Assembly: GCA_041744075.1 (NCBI GenBank)
Contig: JBGTLQ010000140.1
Span: 1 to 64,000 of the forward strand
Length of the DNA stretch: 64,000 nucleotides
Source: JAJTZA01 sp041744075
Lineage (GTDB): Bacteria; Verrucomicrobiota; Verrucomicrobiia; Chthoniobacterales; Terrimicrobiaceae
Direction of reading: 5' to 3'
Positions 8,579-17,283 of the stretch are shown here, piece by piece. The first letter of the stretch is position 1. Every line of letters begins with the position of its first letter. The position numbers and the translations under genes were made by a program. Under the pieces are notes generated by a model that ran no database searches, was not told the origin of the DNA, and saw nothing but the letters and a program-made list of their open reading frames with translations.

Positions 8579-9196
8579 TTATAGCGTCAATCCCAGCTCC
8601 GCCAGTTTTTTTCTGGTCTCCGCCGGGTCCCAATTCAGGACCGAACGGATGCCCAACGAAGAGGCCACTTCGCACAGCAGAGGCCGATCCTCAATGTAGG
8701 CGACCTGCTCGGGATGAACTTGTGCCACATCCAGCGCCAATCGGTAAATATCAAGATCCGGTTTCCGAAAATGCACAAACGCTGACACCACAAAAAAATC
8801 CACAAATTCCTTGAGATGAAAACGACGGATCCGGTCCTCCGCAATCTCCCGACCCTCATTGCTCACCACCGCAACCCTCAGCCCATAAACGGCCTTCAAT
8901 TTTTTAACCAGACCGATGGTCTCCTCATACGGCGTGGCCTGCTCGAGGATGAATTTTGTGACGTCTTCCGCGGTGTAGTCCCTCGGTTCATAAAAAATGA
9001 TCTGACGCAAATACGTCTCGAGCGTCATTTTTCCCTCCTCGTAGGTGTCATAGGTCACCCGGTGACGGTGATCGAGTTCCTCGTAATCCACACTAAAATG
9101 TTCCGCCGTTTTTTTGCGAAGAGCGGTGTCCCATCCATTTGTGAGCAGAACGCCTCCAATGTCTAGGAATAGCGTGGTGATTGGGGTCTCTGGCAT
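8579..9196 (-). CDS. HAD-superfamily hydrolase (subfamily IA)
   Basis: A 205-residue HAD phosphatase-like protein. Motif I is FLDIGGVLL with the nucleophilic aspartate early (D12) and Gly where the second Asp often stands, as in YihX-type sugar phosphatases. Motif II is VVSNEG, and the conserved lysine and motif IV aspartate lie in FRKPDLDIYRLALD and YIEDRPLLCEVA. A helical cap sits between motifs I and II. Such enzymes dephosphorylate sugar phosphates or similar small molecules in the cytoplasm; the substrate is not predictable. It is divergent from the LacI regulator across a 102-bp gap. Confidence 0.9.
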   Translation of the reverse strand: MPETPITTLFLDIGGVLLTNGWDTALRKKTAEHFSVDYEELDHRHRVTYDTYEEGKMTLETYLRQIIFYEPRDYTAEDVTKFILEQATPYEETIGLVKKLKAVYGLRVAVVSNEGREIAEDRIRRFHLKEFVDFFVVSAFVHFRKPDLDIYRLALDVAQVHPEQVAYIEDRPLLCEVASSLGIRSVLNWDPAETRKKLAELGLTL

Positions 9197-9298
9197 AAAT
9201 GGTTCCTAACTGCCCACACGGTTGTTCGCAAGCCCATCCTCTCACAATTGGTGCTTTTTGTTAAGCCCTGGATGGCATAAAGCTCTAGGCTTTCAAAG

Positions 9299-10309
9299 AT
9301 GTCCTCTCTCAGAGATATTGCCCAAGAACTGGATGTTTCCATATCCTTGGTTTCGAAGGTGCTGAATAATCGTTTGGGCACCACGGGGGTTCGTCCCCCG
9401 CTTGTGAGAAAGATTCGGGCCGCAGCCGAAAGGCTGGGCTACCAGAAAAATCTCAGCGCCATCTCCCTTCTCGAGCGCCGCCAAAATGCCATCGCTGTTT
9501 TTGTTCACTCCCAAAATTCGCAAGGCAGCGGGATCGTGGAACGATTGTTGGACGGCATTTCCCGTGCGACCGGAGAACGCGCCCAACGCATCAGCTTGGA
9601 ATTTTTTAGTGATGCGGCGGACTTCCTGAAAAAACGAGAAAGCCTTCACTCGGCACGTGTGGACGGGCTGATCGTCACCGGCGTCAATCACCCGGAACTC
9701 TCAGAAGAGTTGCTGGCCATCCAAAAGGGAGGTCTTCCCATCGTCACCATTTACAACGATGCCCTGCACCCGGACATCACGAATGTTGGCATCGCGGATG
9801 CCGCCCTCTCGGACACGGCCACCACACATCTTATTGAGCTGGGGTGCACTCGCATCCTCCACCTCTCGGTCATTGCTTCCAGAGAAGCAGGGCACCGAGC
9901 CGCTCTAATTCGCGCCGGACTTCCGGTGGAGCCCTCTTTGATCATCCCCATGGCTGTTCGTGTGGGGTTTCGTGAAAGCGCAGGGGCCAGCGCGATCCGA
10001 ACCGCCCTCCAGCAAGGCGTGGCTTTTGATGGTGTCAGCGCCCAAAGCGACGCTCAGGCGTTCGGCGTCATCAACGAACTCATTCGTTCCGGGCGCAAGG
10101 TGCCCGACGACGTCAAAGTCATCGGCATCGACAATGCCCCATTCGCCGAACTCTGCATCGTTCCTCTCAGCAGCGTCTCTCAACGATTTTTGGATCGTGG
10201 CCGCCTCGCGGTCGAAACCCTCGAAGCCCTCATCACAGGAACTCCCCCTCCAACCCCCCTCATAGAGCCTCGCCTGCACCTCCGCGCATCCACGGCCCCA
10301 TCGCGGTGA
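9299..10309 (+). CDS. LacI-family transcriptional regulator
   Basis: A 336-residue LacI/GalR regulator. The N-terminal helix-turn-helix and hinge helix are clear (SSLRDIAQELDVSISLVSKVLNN, then RPPLVRKIRAAAERLGY). A periplasmic-binding-protein-like effector domain follows, with VDGLIVTGVNHPE and DDVKVIGIDNAPFAEL. These proteins normally repress sugar-use genes until a sugar or sugar phosphate binds. The next genes on the same strand encode an SGNH hydrolase, a sulfatase and a broken glycoside hydrolase, which are plausible targets. A perfect hairpin follows the gene and would separate its transcript from theirs. Confidence 0.94.
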   Translation: MSSLRDIAQELDVSISLVSKVLNNRLGTTGVRPPLVRKIRAAAERLGYQKNLSAISLLERRQNAIAVFVHSQNSQGSGIVERLLDGISRATGERAQRISLEFFSDAADFLKKRESLHSARVDGLIVTGVNHPELSEELLAIQKGGLPIVTIYNDALHPDITNVGIADAALSDTATTHLIELGCTRILHLSVIASREAGHRAALIRAGLPVEPSLIIPMAVRVGFRESAGASAIRTALQQGVAFDGVSAQSDAQAFGVINELIRSGRKVPDDVKVIGIDNAPFAELCIVPLSSVSQRFLDRGRLAVETLEALITGTPPPTPLIEPRLHLRASTAPSR

Positions 10310-10368
10310 TCACACCTCAGGCTTCATGCCCCTGAATCCGCCCATATCCTTGATGCTTAAATCTCTCG

Positions 10369-10404
10369 ACCGTTTACGCGCTACACCTGTAGCGCGTAAA
10401 CGGT
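10369..10404 (+). terminator. Perfect 16-bp inverted repeat after the LacI gene
   Basis: Arms ACCGTTTACGCGCTAC and GTAGCGCGTAAACGGT are perfectly complementary around a 4-nt ACCT loop, 60 bp after the LacI stop. A T-rich run with several short T tracts follows at 10408-10420. This fits an intrinsic terminator, although the T run is interrupted. The symmetry also suits a protein-binding site for the adjacent regulator, so both readings stay open. Confidence 0.6.
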
Positions 10405-10540
10405 AAATCTTGTTTTCTTTTGCCTGCGGTTTTTCCTTTCTGGGGGTGAATCGGAGACTCGTGGGGTTCCGCTCTCTCACCACTCATTTTAACGGTCGGT
10501 ATGGTCACACAACAAGCAATCAATGCATTGATTAAGTAAT

Positions 10541-10552
10541 TGACATGTGTCA
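10541..10552. promoter_or_regulatory. Short dyad overlapping a TTGACA-like hexamer before the SGNH gene
   Basis: TGACA and TGTCA flank a central TG, 22 bp before the SGNH hydrolase start, and overlap a TTGACA-like hexamer at 10540-10545. A -10 element is not convincing. It could be an operator or part of a promoter for the hydrolase-sulfatase operon. The rest of the 265-bp gap holds only the hairpin at 10369-10404 and no gene. Confidence 0.3.
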
Positions 10553-10574
10553 TTTTTTCCTTCACATTTTGCTT

Positions 10575-11672
10575 ATGAACCTCCGCCCCCCCCTCCGTTC
10601 GCTCCTTGTGCTTGCATTGTTTGTAATTTTTTGGTCGGGGGGGATTCGTGCAGAGGCGAAGCAGCTATCGGTTTATTTTATTGGGAACAGTCTGACGGCG
10701 AGCACCACGCTTGATCGGGTTCATGGCTTGTTCAAGCAGCGTGGGGTTGACTTGCAGTTTGGGAGTCAACTATCGGGCGGCAAAAGTCTTTTTCGTCATC
10801 TGAACTACAAAAGCGAACCGGATCAGAAGTGGTTGTCATGGGAAACAAGTGTGCCGGATGGGGAGACGTTCAGGCCGGACCCAAACCATTACCGAGTTGA
10901 TCCTGCGACATGGAGATTTGGGCGATATGACACCGCGCTCGCTAACCACAAATGGGATGTGGTGGTGATGCAGCCTTTTGCGGGTTCTTCGCTTCATGAT
11001 GAGTTGGAAGCTGTGACGGCGTTTATGGCCTTGGCATTGGAAAAGAATCCCGGGGTGAGATTTTATATTTACCAGACATGGCCGCGGAGGCCCCGGGTTT
11101 CTGCGAAAAATGAATCACCAGATGCGGGGAGTGCGCAGGATATTGAATATGGGGCTGTTTGGGACGCGGTGTACTCGGCCTCCGTTGATGACACCAGCAA
11201 GGAGGCTGCTCAGAATACCGGGAACCGCAGTTTTTTTCGAAGGTTGGTTGAAGAGGCTGCGAAGAAATTTCCAGAGATGAAAAATCCGATTCAACTCATT
11301 CCCGTGGGTGAGGTGCTCTATGTTATGGATGAAAAAATCAAAGCCGATTCGATGCCTGGGCTGGCTGAGTTGGTGACAAGAGATCCTATGAAGGTGCCCG
11401 GCTGGAATCCTGAGAAGGGGCTGACAGCTGGCGCGAACGTGGTGTACGCCGATCCGGTCCATTTTAATCCGATGCCTCACAAAAGCGGGGTGCTGGGGAA
11501 TCTGATTTCGGGAACAACGATCTTTACCGTTCTGAGCGGCGAAAGCCCGGTGGGGTTGAGTGCCGAAGGCTACCAATTTGATGCGGAGAAAGATACGGCT
11601 TTGGTGAAAGCGGTTCAGGAACTGATCTGGAAGGTTGTGACTTCCGAGCCACTAACGGGAGTAAAACCGTGA
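10575..11672 (+). CDS. Secreted SGNH/GDSL-like hydrolase
   Basis: From the ATG at 10575 (11th codon of the longer open frame) the protein is 365 residues and opens with a signal peptide (NLRPPLRSLL, then a hydrophobic run ending near AEA). Block I of the SGNH fold is VYFIGNSLTAS with the probable nucleophile S39, and the Asp-His block is seen as DPVHFNPMP near residue 300. SGNH enzymes remove acyl or other ester groups, often from polysaccharides outside the cell. The stop overlaps the sulfatase GTG start by 4 bp, so both are made together. The substrate is unknown; a deacetylase acting on a sulfated glycan is an inference from context. Confidence 0.82.
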   Translation: MNLRPPLRSLLVLALFVIFWSGGIRAEAKQLSVYFIGNSLTASTTLDRVHGLFKQRGVDLQFGSQLSGGKSLFRHLNYKSEPDQKWLSWETSVPDGETFRPDPNHYRVDPATWRFGRYDTALANHKWDVVVMQPFAGSSLHDELEAVTAFMALALEKNPGVRFYIYQTWPRRPRVSAKNESPDAGSAQDIEYGAVWDAVYSASVDDTSKEAAQNTGNRSFFRRLVEEAAKKFPEMKNPIQLIPVGEVLYVMDEKIKADSMPGLAELVTRDPMKVPGWNPEKGLTAGANVVYADPVHFNPMPHKSGVLGNLISGTTIFTVLSGESPVGLSAEGYQFDAEKDTALVKAVQELIWKVVTSEPLTGVKP

Positions 11673-13156
11673 ACATTCTCTACATCGACATTGACTCCCT
11701 GCGACCCGACCATTTGGGTTGCTACGGATACCATCGCCCCACGAGTCCCAACATGGACCGGATTGCGGCGGAAGGGGTTCGTTTCACAAATTGTTACACC
11801 TCGGACGCGCCCTGCCTTCCAAGCCGCACAGCGTTATTTTCGGGATTATTTGGCATCCATTCGGGGGTGGTGAATCACGGCGGCGTGGCCGCGCAACCCT
11901 TTCCACAAGGGGCAGAAAGAGGCTTTCGTGATTGGTATGGAGAAAATTCCTGGCCCTCCCGTTTTCGGAAGCTGGGATATCACACCGCGACTATTAGCTC
12001 TTTCGGGGAGCGTCATAGTGCCTGGCATTGGTATGCCGGATTCCATGAGGTCTTTAATTCTGGTTTGGGTGGCCACGAATCGGCAGAGCAAATTTTCCCC
12101 ACGGCAAAGAATTGGATTCATGATCGACAAGCGACATCTCAACCTTGGTTTCTGCACCTGAATTTTTGGGATCCCCACACACCCTACCGCGTGCCTTCTT
12201 CTTACGGAGACCCCTTCACGGAGATGCCCCTTCCCGATTGGTATTCCGAGGACATCCGTCAAACGCATTGGCGGGGGTGCGGCCCTCACAGTGCGCGCGA
12301 GGTGATGGGCTACTCGGACGAGGTGCCACTATATGTCGCAGGGCGAGATCTTCCAAGACAGCCATGGAAAATTGATGCGATGGATGAGGCACGTCGCGTT
12401 TTTGATGGGTATGACACCGCTGTGCAATACGCCGATCATCATGTGGGGAAAGTCCTTGAGGTGCTCGAAGAGACCGGCCAACTGGAAAACACGGCAATTA
12501 TTATTTCTGCTGATCATGGGGAAAATCTCGGGGAGTTGAATATTTATGGGGATCACCAAACGGCCGACAACATCACCTGCCGAGTGCCGCTTATTGTTCG
12601 CTGGCCGGGGGTAACAAATTCCCAAGCCGGAAGGGTCGATCCTGCTTTGCACTATCATTTTGATTTTGCCGCCACTGCGGTGGAACTCGCCGGTGGCACC
12701 ATGGACAATGCCGATGCGTGCAGTTTTGCACCTGCCTTTCGTGAAGGGGTCTCAGCAGGTCGCGAGAGCCTGGTGCTCTCCCAAGGGGCGTGGTGCGCTC
12801 AACGCGGCGTGCGCTGGGGAGAACATTTGTACCTGCGCACTTGGCACGATGCCTGGCATAACTTTCCGTCCGAGATGCTGTTCAACGTGGTCAGCGATCC
12901 GCATGAACTCCAAGACCTCGCTCCCAATCAGGAGCCATTGTTGGTTCAGGGACGCCAAATCCTCGCTGACTGGCGACAGGAGATGCTCGCCAGTTCCTCC
13001 ACGGGGCAGGACCCCTTGGACACGGTGTTGGCGGAAGGCGGCTCACTGCATTCCAAGGAAAATGAGGGCTACCTACAGCGGCTTCGGGACACCGAACGCG
13101 GCACGATCGCAGACAGCTTTGAAAATCGGGTCATTCCCACCTCAGCGACATTTTAA
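11669..13156 (+). CDS. Sulfatase (alkaline-phosphatase superfamily, Cys-type)
   Basis: A 495-residue sulfatase. It opens with NILYIDIDSLRPDHLGCYGY, which includes the metal-binding aspartates D7 and D9. The formylglycine motif is C49-L-P-S-R, the cysteine that a formylglycine-generating enzyme converts in active Cys-type sulfatases. The second metal site is in IIISADHGENLGE, and DPHTPYRVPS is present. No signal peptide is visible, so the enzyme may be cytoplasmic or use an unseen export route. It starts at GTG in a 4-bp GTGA overlap with the SGNH gene. It probably desulfates a carbohydrate taken up or degraded by this locus. Confidence 0.94.
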   Translation: MNILYIDIDSLRPDHLGCYGYHRPTSPNMDRIAAEGVRFTNCYTSDAPCLPSRTALFSGLFGIHSGVVNHGGVAAQPFPQGAERGFRDWYGENSWPSRFRKLGYHTATISSFGERHSAWHWYAGFHEVFNSGLGGHESAEQIFPTAKNWIHDRQATSQPWFLHLNFWDPHTPYRVPSSYGDPFTEMPLPDWYSEDIRQTHWRGCGPHSAREVMGYSDEVPLYVAGRDLPRQPWKIDAMDEARRVFDGYDTAVQYADHHVGKVLEVLEETGQLENTAIIISADHGENLGELNIYGDHQTADNITCRVPLIVRWPGVTNSQAGRVDPALHYHFDFAATAVELAGGTMDNADACSFAPAFREGVSAGRESLVLSQGAWCAQRGVRWGEHLYLRTWHDAWHNFPSEMLFNVVSDPHELQDLAPNQEPLLVQGRQILADWRQEMLASSSTGQDPLDTVLAEGGSLHSKENEGYLQRLRDTERGTIADSFENRVIPTSATF

Positions 13157-13171
13157 ATAATCCCCAGTGCC

Positions 13172-14632
13172 ATGAACCCAATTCCCCTCCAACATCTCAA
13201 AAAGTTCAGCGCTGCTTTGTTGCTCTTTCCAGTCTTCAACCTGTGTGCCCAAGATCATTCTGAAACGCCAAAGGATTATTTTCAGCAGGTTCCAGATAAC
13301 TCGACGAAGAGCCGCAAATGGCAGGCGGGAGTCTAGGAACTTCCTCCTCTGGACCGCATTCTTGCCATGCCTGCAGAGCAGTATCCGGTTTACGGGATTT
13401 ATGCCTGGGGCAATGAGTTTCAACGTGCAAGCGAGGAAATCCTAAAAATTGGTTTTCGTGTCGCGCGACTCTCTGGCCCATGGAGAGAATCCGAGGAAGC
13501 CCTGAAAACGGCCGCAAAAAACCAAATGGAAGTTCTCTACACAGTGGTGAACGCCCAGCGTCATGAAAACCAACGTGGGTCCAAGCGACCCGACTTCGAA
13601 AGCGATGAGGCTTTTGTGGGTGACTACCTCGATGCGATGGAAGAGTTCCTCAAAACCTACGGGCCGGAGGGGACGTTCTTTGCGGGCTCTGATCTGAAGA
13701 GTCCTGTGGCGGTTGTTGAAGTGCTGAACGAGCCGAACTTTCAATACATGATCCCGGACCGGGAACCCCGCGCCGAGGTTCTTGCCGAGCGAGTGGCCCT
13801 TTATGGGATGGTTCTTGAACGCGTCGCGCCAAAGATCCGCAAGTTGGCTCCCACAGTCAAAATTGCCGCATTCTCTGCAGGCGGAGGGGGGCCGATTGTG
13901 GCCGACGTGCCATATATTCAGGGAGTCACTGACCGCCACCCAAACATCCACAAACTCTACGACATCCTCACCACCCATCCCTACATGCAAGGCGCACCCC
14001 CTGAGATGTTCAAAATCAAAAAATGGGGGCCGCGGGCCATGTCGAGCAACATGATCTCCCTGCGCGAGATCCTCGCAAAAGGAGGATCGGATCACACCCC
14101 GATCTGGTTCACGGAACTTGGTTTTCCCCTGACTCAAGCCGCTGGTGGAACCCTCAAAATGCCGGAAAGATTTGCCGAATTTTGTGTCACCAAGGACATG
14201 CAGGCTGCTTACATTGTCCGTCAGTATTTGTGGGCCATGCGCCTGGGTGTCCCCAGGGTTCACCTCATGAGTTTGCACGACACCGATTCCTTCAACAGTG
14301 GCATCCTTGAACGTGGCTCGCTCAAGTGGCGACCCTCAGCCCATGCCATTCACAACCTCATCCAGCGACTGCCCAACCCCAAAATGCTGGGAGCCATCAG
14401 CGACGGCTAAGACAACACCTTCGCCTATCGCTATAACCCGGATCACACCCGCTCCGGTGCTCCCGAGGTTGTGGTCGCATGGAACACCGTGGGCCTGGCA
14501 AAACTGGAAATTCCGTGGTCCCATGCCGAAGCCACGCTTTTTGACATGGTCGGCAATAGTCGCGATATGGCCCCGGTTGCCGGAAAGCTGACTCTCGATG
14601 TGGGGCCTTACCCCATTTTTGTTCAGCCCTAA
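13172..14632 (+). pseudogene. Clan GH-A glycoside hydrolase broken by two in-frame stops
   Basis: One uninterrupted frame of 487 codons runs from the ATG at 13172 to the TAA at 14630 except for a TAG at 13334 (codon 55) and a TAA at 14408 (codon 413). The first part encodes a signal peptide (hydrophobic run ending near LCAQD). The middle contains VVEVLNEPNFQYM, with the Asn-Glu-Pro acid/base motif of clan GH-A, and IWFTELGFPL with a probable nucleophile glutamate. After the second stop the frame continues with a plausible C-terminal beta domain (FAYRYNPD, VVVAWNT). No frameshift is needed anywhere. It lies 15 bp after the sulfatase and ends 2 bp from the convergent uvrB stop. Pseudogene, readthrough or sequence error are all possible. 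Confidence 0.8.
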
Positions 14633-14634
14633 GC

Positions 14635-16797
14635 TTAACGCCTCCCGCGTTTGGCGGGGTATTTGAGTGGTTTGCGACGGGGCTCAATTTTGGAAATCCC
14701 GGTTCCGTTTTTGAGTTCGGTGATTTGGTCGCGGAGCAGGGCGGCTCTTTCGTATTCGAGGTTTCCTGCGGCGATGGACATCTCCTGCTCGAGTTCACGA
14801 ATCAGTTCATTCAGATCAAAATCCGCAGGGGTTTCGCGAACGATGCCCTGTTCGAGTTCGCGGCCCTGGATGATGACATGCAAGCTCTCCTGCACGGCCC
14901 GCTGGACGCTTTTCGGGGTGATCCCGTGTTCCGCATTGTAAGCGAGTTGGCGGCCTCTTCTGTAATCGCTCACATCGATCAGGGCCTGCATGCTTCCGGT
15001 GACTGTGTCAGCAAAAAGAACCACTTCGCCATTCAGATGACGTGCGGCGCGGCCTGCGGTTTGAATCAGGGATGTCTGCGATCGCAAGTAACCTTCTTTG
15101 TCCGCATCGAGAATACAAACGAGGCTGACCTCCGGCAGATCGAGGCCTTCCCGCAGAAGGTTGATTCCGACCAACACATCGCACTCGCCAGCCCGCAGGC
15201 CACGCAAAATTTCCACCCGTTCGATGGTATCAATATCACTGTGCAAATACCGCACCTTGAGCCCCACATCCCGTAAATAATCAGCAAGATCTTCGGCCGT
15301 GCGCTTGGTCAGAGTTGTCACAAGGACCCGCTCGTTTTTTTCAATCCTCTGACGGCACAACTCAATGGTTTCATCGATCTGAGCCTTGAGCGGACGTAGT
15401 GTGATTTTGGGATCGATCAAGCCCGTCGGGCGAATGATCTGCTCGACCACCAGCGGTTTTCCAGGGGTGTGGACATCCAACTCGGTGGTGCGGTTTTTAT
15501 CGCTTTGCGCACGGCTTGCCGCGACGGTTGGAACTCCCTGCTCGCGGAAGGATTTGTCCGGGTTGGGGATATAGCCGGTGTTTCCCACCACGCTGTTCCG
15601 GATCTCAAAAGCACCCGGAGTGGCGCTCACATAAACAAGCTGTTTGGTGACCCCCATGAATTCCTCAAAATTCAAAGGCCGGTTATCAAGCGCGCTGGGC
15701 AGTCGAAATCCATAATTCACAAGCACCGTTTTCCGCGAGCGGTCCCCCGCAAACATCCCGCCCACTTGCGGCACGGTCGCATGGGATTCATCAATCACCG
15801 TGAGTGTGCCCTCAGGCAAAAAATCCATGAGGGTGTACGGTCTGGAGCCGGGTGGGCGTCCGGTTAAATGACGCGAATAATTTTCGATGCCATTGCAAAA
15901 GCCCATTTCTTGCATCATTTCGAGGTCAAACTCGGTGCGTTGTTTGATGCGCTGGGCCTCGATGAGTTTCCCCTCGCGCTCAAATTCAATGACCCGTCCC
16001 TCCATCTCCTCCCGAATCGCGCGGGCCGCCCGCTGTAACTTGTCATAGGGAGTCACAAATTGTTTTGCCGGAAAAATGGTGACCGTGGTCAGAGTCGCAT
16101 TCACATGGCCGGTGAGCGGATCAAAGCGGCTGATACGATCAATCTCATCACCAAAAAATTCCACGCGGATCGCTTCATCCTCCACCTGGGCCTGGTGGAT
16201 CTCAACCACATCGCCCCGGACCCGAAACTTGCCGCGCGCAAACGCCACATCATTCCGCTCGTAAAGCATGTCCACCAGCTTCGCAAGCAGCGCTTCCCGT
16301 GTGAGTTGCTGGCCTTGCTTAATCGTGACCAACATCTGCAAAAAGTCCTCTGGGGATGCCAACCCATAAATGCAGGAAACACTGGCCACCACAATGGTAT
16401 CGCGCCGTGTCAGAAGCGAGCTGACCGCCGATAGCCGAAGCCTCTCGATCTCCTCATTGATCGAACTGTCTTTCTCAATGTAGGTGTCGGTCCGCGGGAT
16501 GTAGGCCTCGGGTTGGTAATAATCGAAGTAGCTGACAAAATACTCCACCGCATTGTCTGGGAAGAATTGCTTAAACTCGCTGTAAAGTTGAGCGGCGAGC
16601 GTTTTGTTATGCGACATGATCAGCGTCGGACGGTCCAGATCCCGAATCACGTTCGCAATCGTGAAGGTCTTCCCTGATCCCGTGACCCCAAGCAGCGTCT
16701 GATGACGGTTCCCCGCATCCAACGACCTCCCAAGCTTGGCAATGGCCTGCCCTTGGTCCCCACGTGGGGTGTAGTCTGATGCCAATTGAAATGCCAT
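14635..16797 (-). CDS. uvrB: Excinuclease ABC subunit B
   Basis: UvrB is the damage-verification subunit of nucleotide excision repair; it is loaded by UvrA and recruits UvrC. From the ATG at 16797 the protein is 720 residues and begins MAFQLASDYTPRGDQGQAI, the typical family start; a longer frame from 16842 adds 15 unlikely residues. It shows Walker A GVTGSGKT, the beta-hairpin region YYQPEAYIPRTDTYIEKD, helicase motifs DLPEVSLVCILDADKEG and QTAGRAARH, and the C-terminal UVR coiled coil with EYERAALLRDQI. The tail is Lys/Arg-rich. It is convergent with the broken hydrolase. Confidence 0.97.
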   Translation of the reverse strand: MAFQLASDYTPRGDQGQAIAKLGRSLDAGNRHQTLLGVTGSGKTFTIANVIRDLDRPTLIMSHNKTLAAQLYSEFKQFFPDNAVEYFVSYFDYYQPEAYIPRTDTYIEKDSSINEEIERLRLSAVSSLLTRRDTIVVASVSCIYGLASPEDFLQMLVTIKQGQQLTREALLAKLVDMLYERNDVAFARGKFRVRGDVVEIHQAQVEDEAIRVEFFGDEIDRISRFDPLTGHVNATLTTVTIFPAKQFVTPYDKLQRAARAIREEMEGRVIEFEREGKLIEAQRIKQRTEFDLEMMQEMGFCNGIENYSRHLTGRPPGSRPYTLMDFLPEGTLTVIDESHATVPQVGGMFAGDRSRKTVLVNYGFRLPSALDNRPLNFEEFMGVTKQLVYVSATPGAFEIRNSVVGNTGYIPNPDKSFREQGVPTVAASRAQSDKNRTTELDVHTPGKPLVVEQIIRPTGLIDPKITLRPLKAQIDETIELCRQRIEKNERVLVTTLTKRTAEDLADYLRDVGLKVRYLHSDIDTIERVEILRGLRAGECDVLVGINLLREGLDLPEVSLVCILDADKEGYLRSQTSLIQTAGRAARHLNGEVVLFADTVTGSMQALIDVSDYRRGRQLAYNAEHGITPKSVQRAVQESLHVIIQGRELEQGIVRETPADFDLNELIRELEQEMSIAAGNLEYERAALLRDQITELKNGTGISKIEPRRKPLKYPAKRGRR

Positions 16798-16846
16798 AAA
16801 CGCGAAACTTAAACCACGCGCTCGCAGTTCGCCAGTTTCCAATCGA

Positions 16847-17015
16847 AGCGCCTCCTGGATGGTAGGGATGGCGGTCCCTCGCCGTCCGACGCGTGAGGAG
16901 AAAAAAGTGGGTGGTCAAGGGACTGCCGCGCCCTACCCAAGGAAGGATGAGCTGGCGCAAGCGCGAAGCGCCCCTTGGATGGTAGGGCAGGGCAGTCCCT
17001 TGCCCGCCCACTTGT
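16847..17015. repeat. Three copies of a REP-like dispersed repeat
   Basis: Forward copies at about 16852-16888 and 16974-17013 and an inverted copy at 16907-16938 share the core GGTAGGGC.GGCAGTCCC followed by TTGCCCGCCCACTT. Opposed copies would fold into a large hairpin. Further copies lie at about 18891-18928 and 31912-32025. The element is imperfectly palindromic in itself. This repeat and the one at 17096 fill the 486-bp gap between uvrB and the next gene; no gene is seen there. Confidence 0.8.
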
Positions 17016-17095
17016 CTCTTGTGATTTCTAGGCGGATTTATGTTTCCGAAGACGTGGATTAAATCCGAAACCTCACGCCCGTTTTTACTCGGGTG

Positions 17096-17231
17096 TGATT
17101 AAAAGTTGGGGGAGGTGGATCGGGCGCTCCGCCGCACGATGACAAATTCTACGCGGCTCCGCCGCCACTTGCTCGCATCGCGCTCGGAGATCGCGATCCA
17201 CCCCCGAGCGAACCCCACCCACTTTTAATCA
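17096..17231. repeat. 136-bp MITE-like element with terminal inverted repeats
   Basis: The element begins TGATTAAAAGT and ends ACTTTTAATCA, perfect 11-bp terminal inverted repeats. Inside, GGTGGATCG near the left end mirrors CGATCCACC near the right. A second full-length copy is at 41379-41515 and a rearranged fragment lies inside the vccC leader at 19523-19582. No coding capacity is seen. The shape resembles a non-autonomous miniature transposable element; a matching transposase is not in the window. Confidence 0.75.
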
Positions 17232-17283
17232 GACCGTTTTCATGGCATCAGCCAAAAGAAAATTGACTTTTCCGAAGTCCTGA

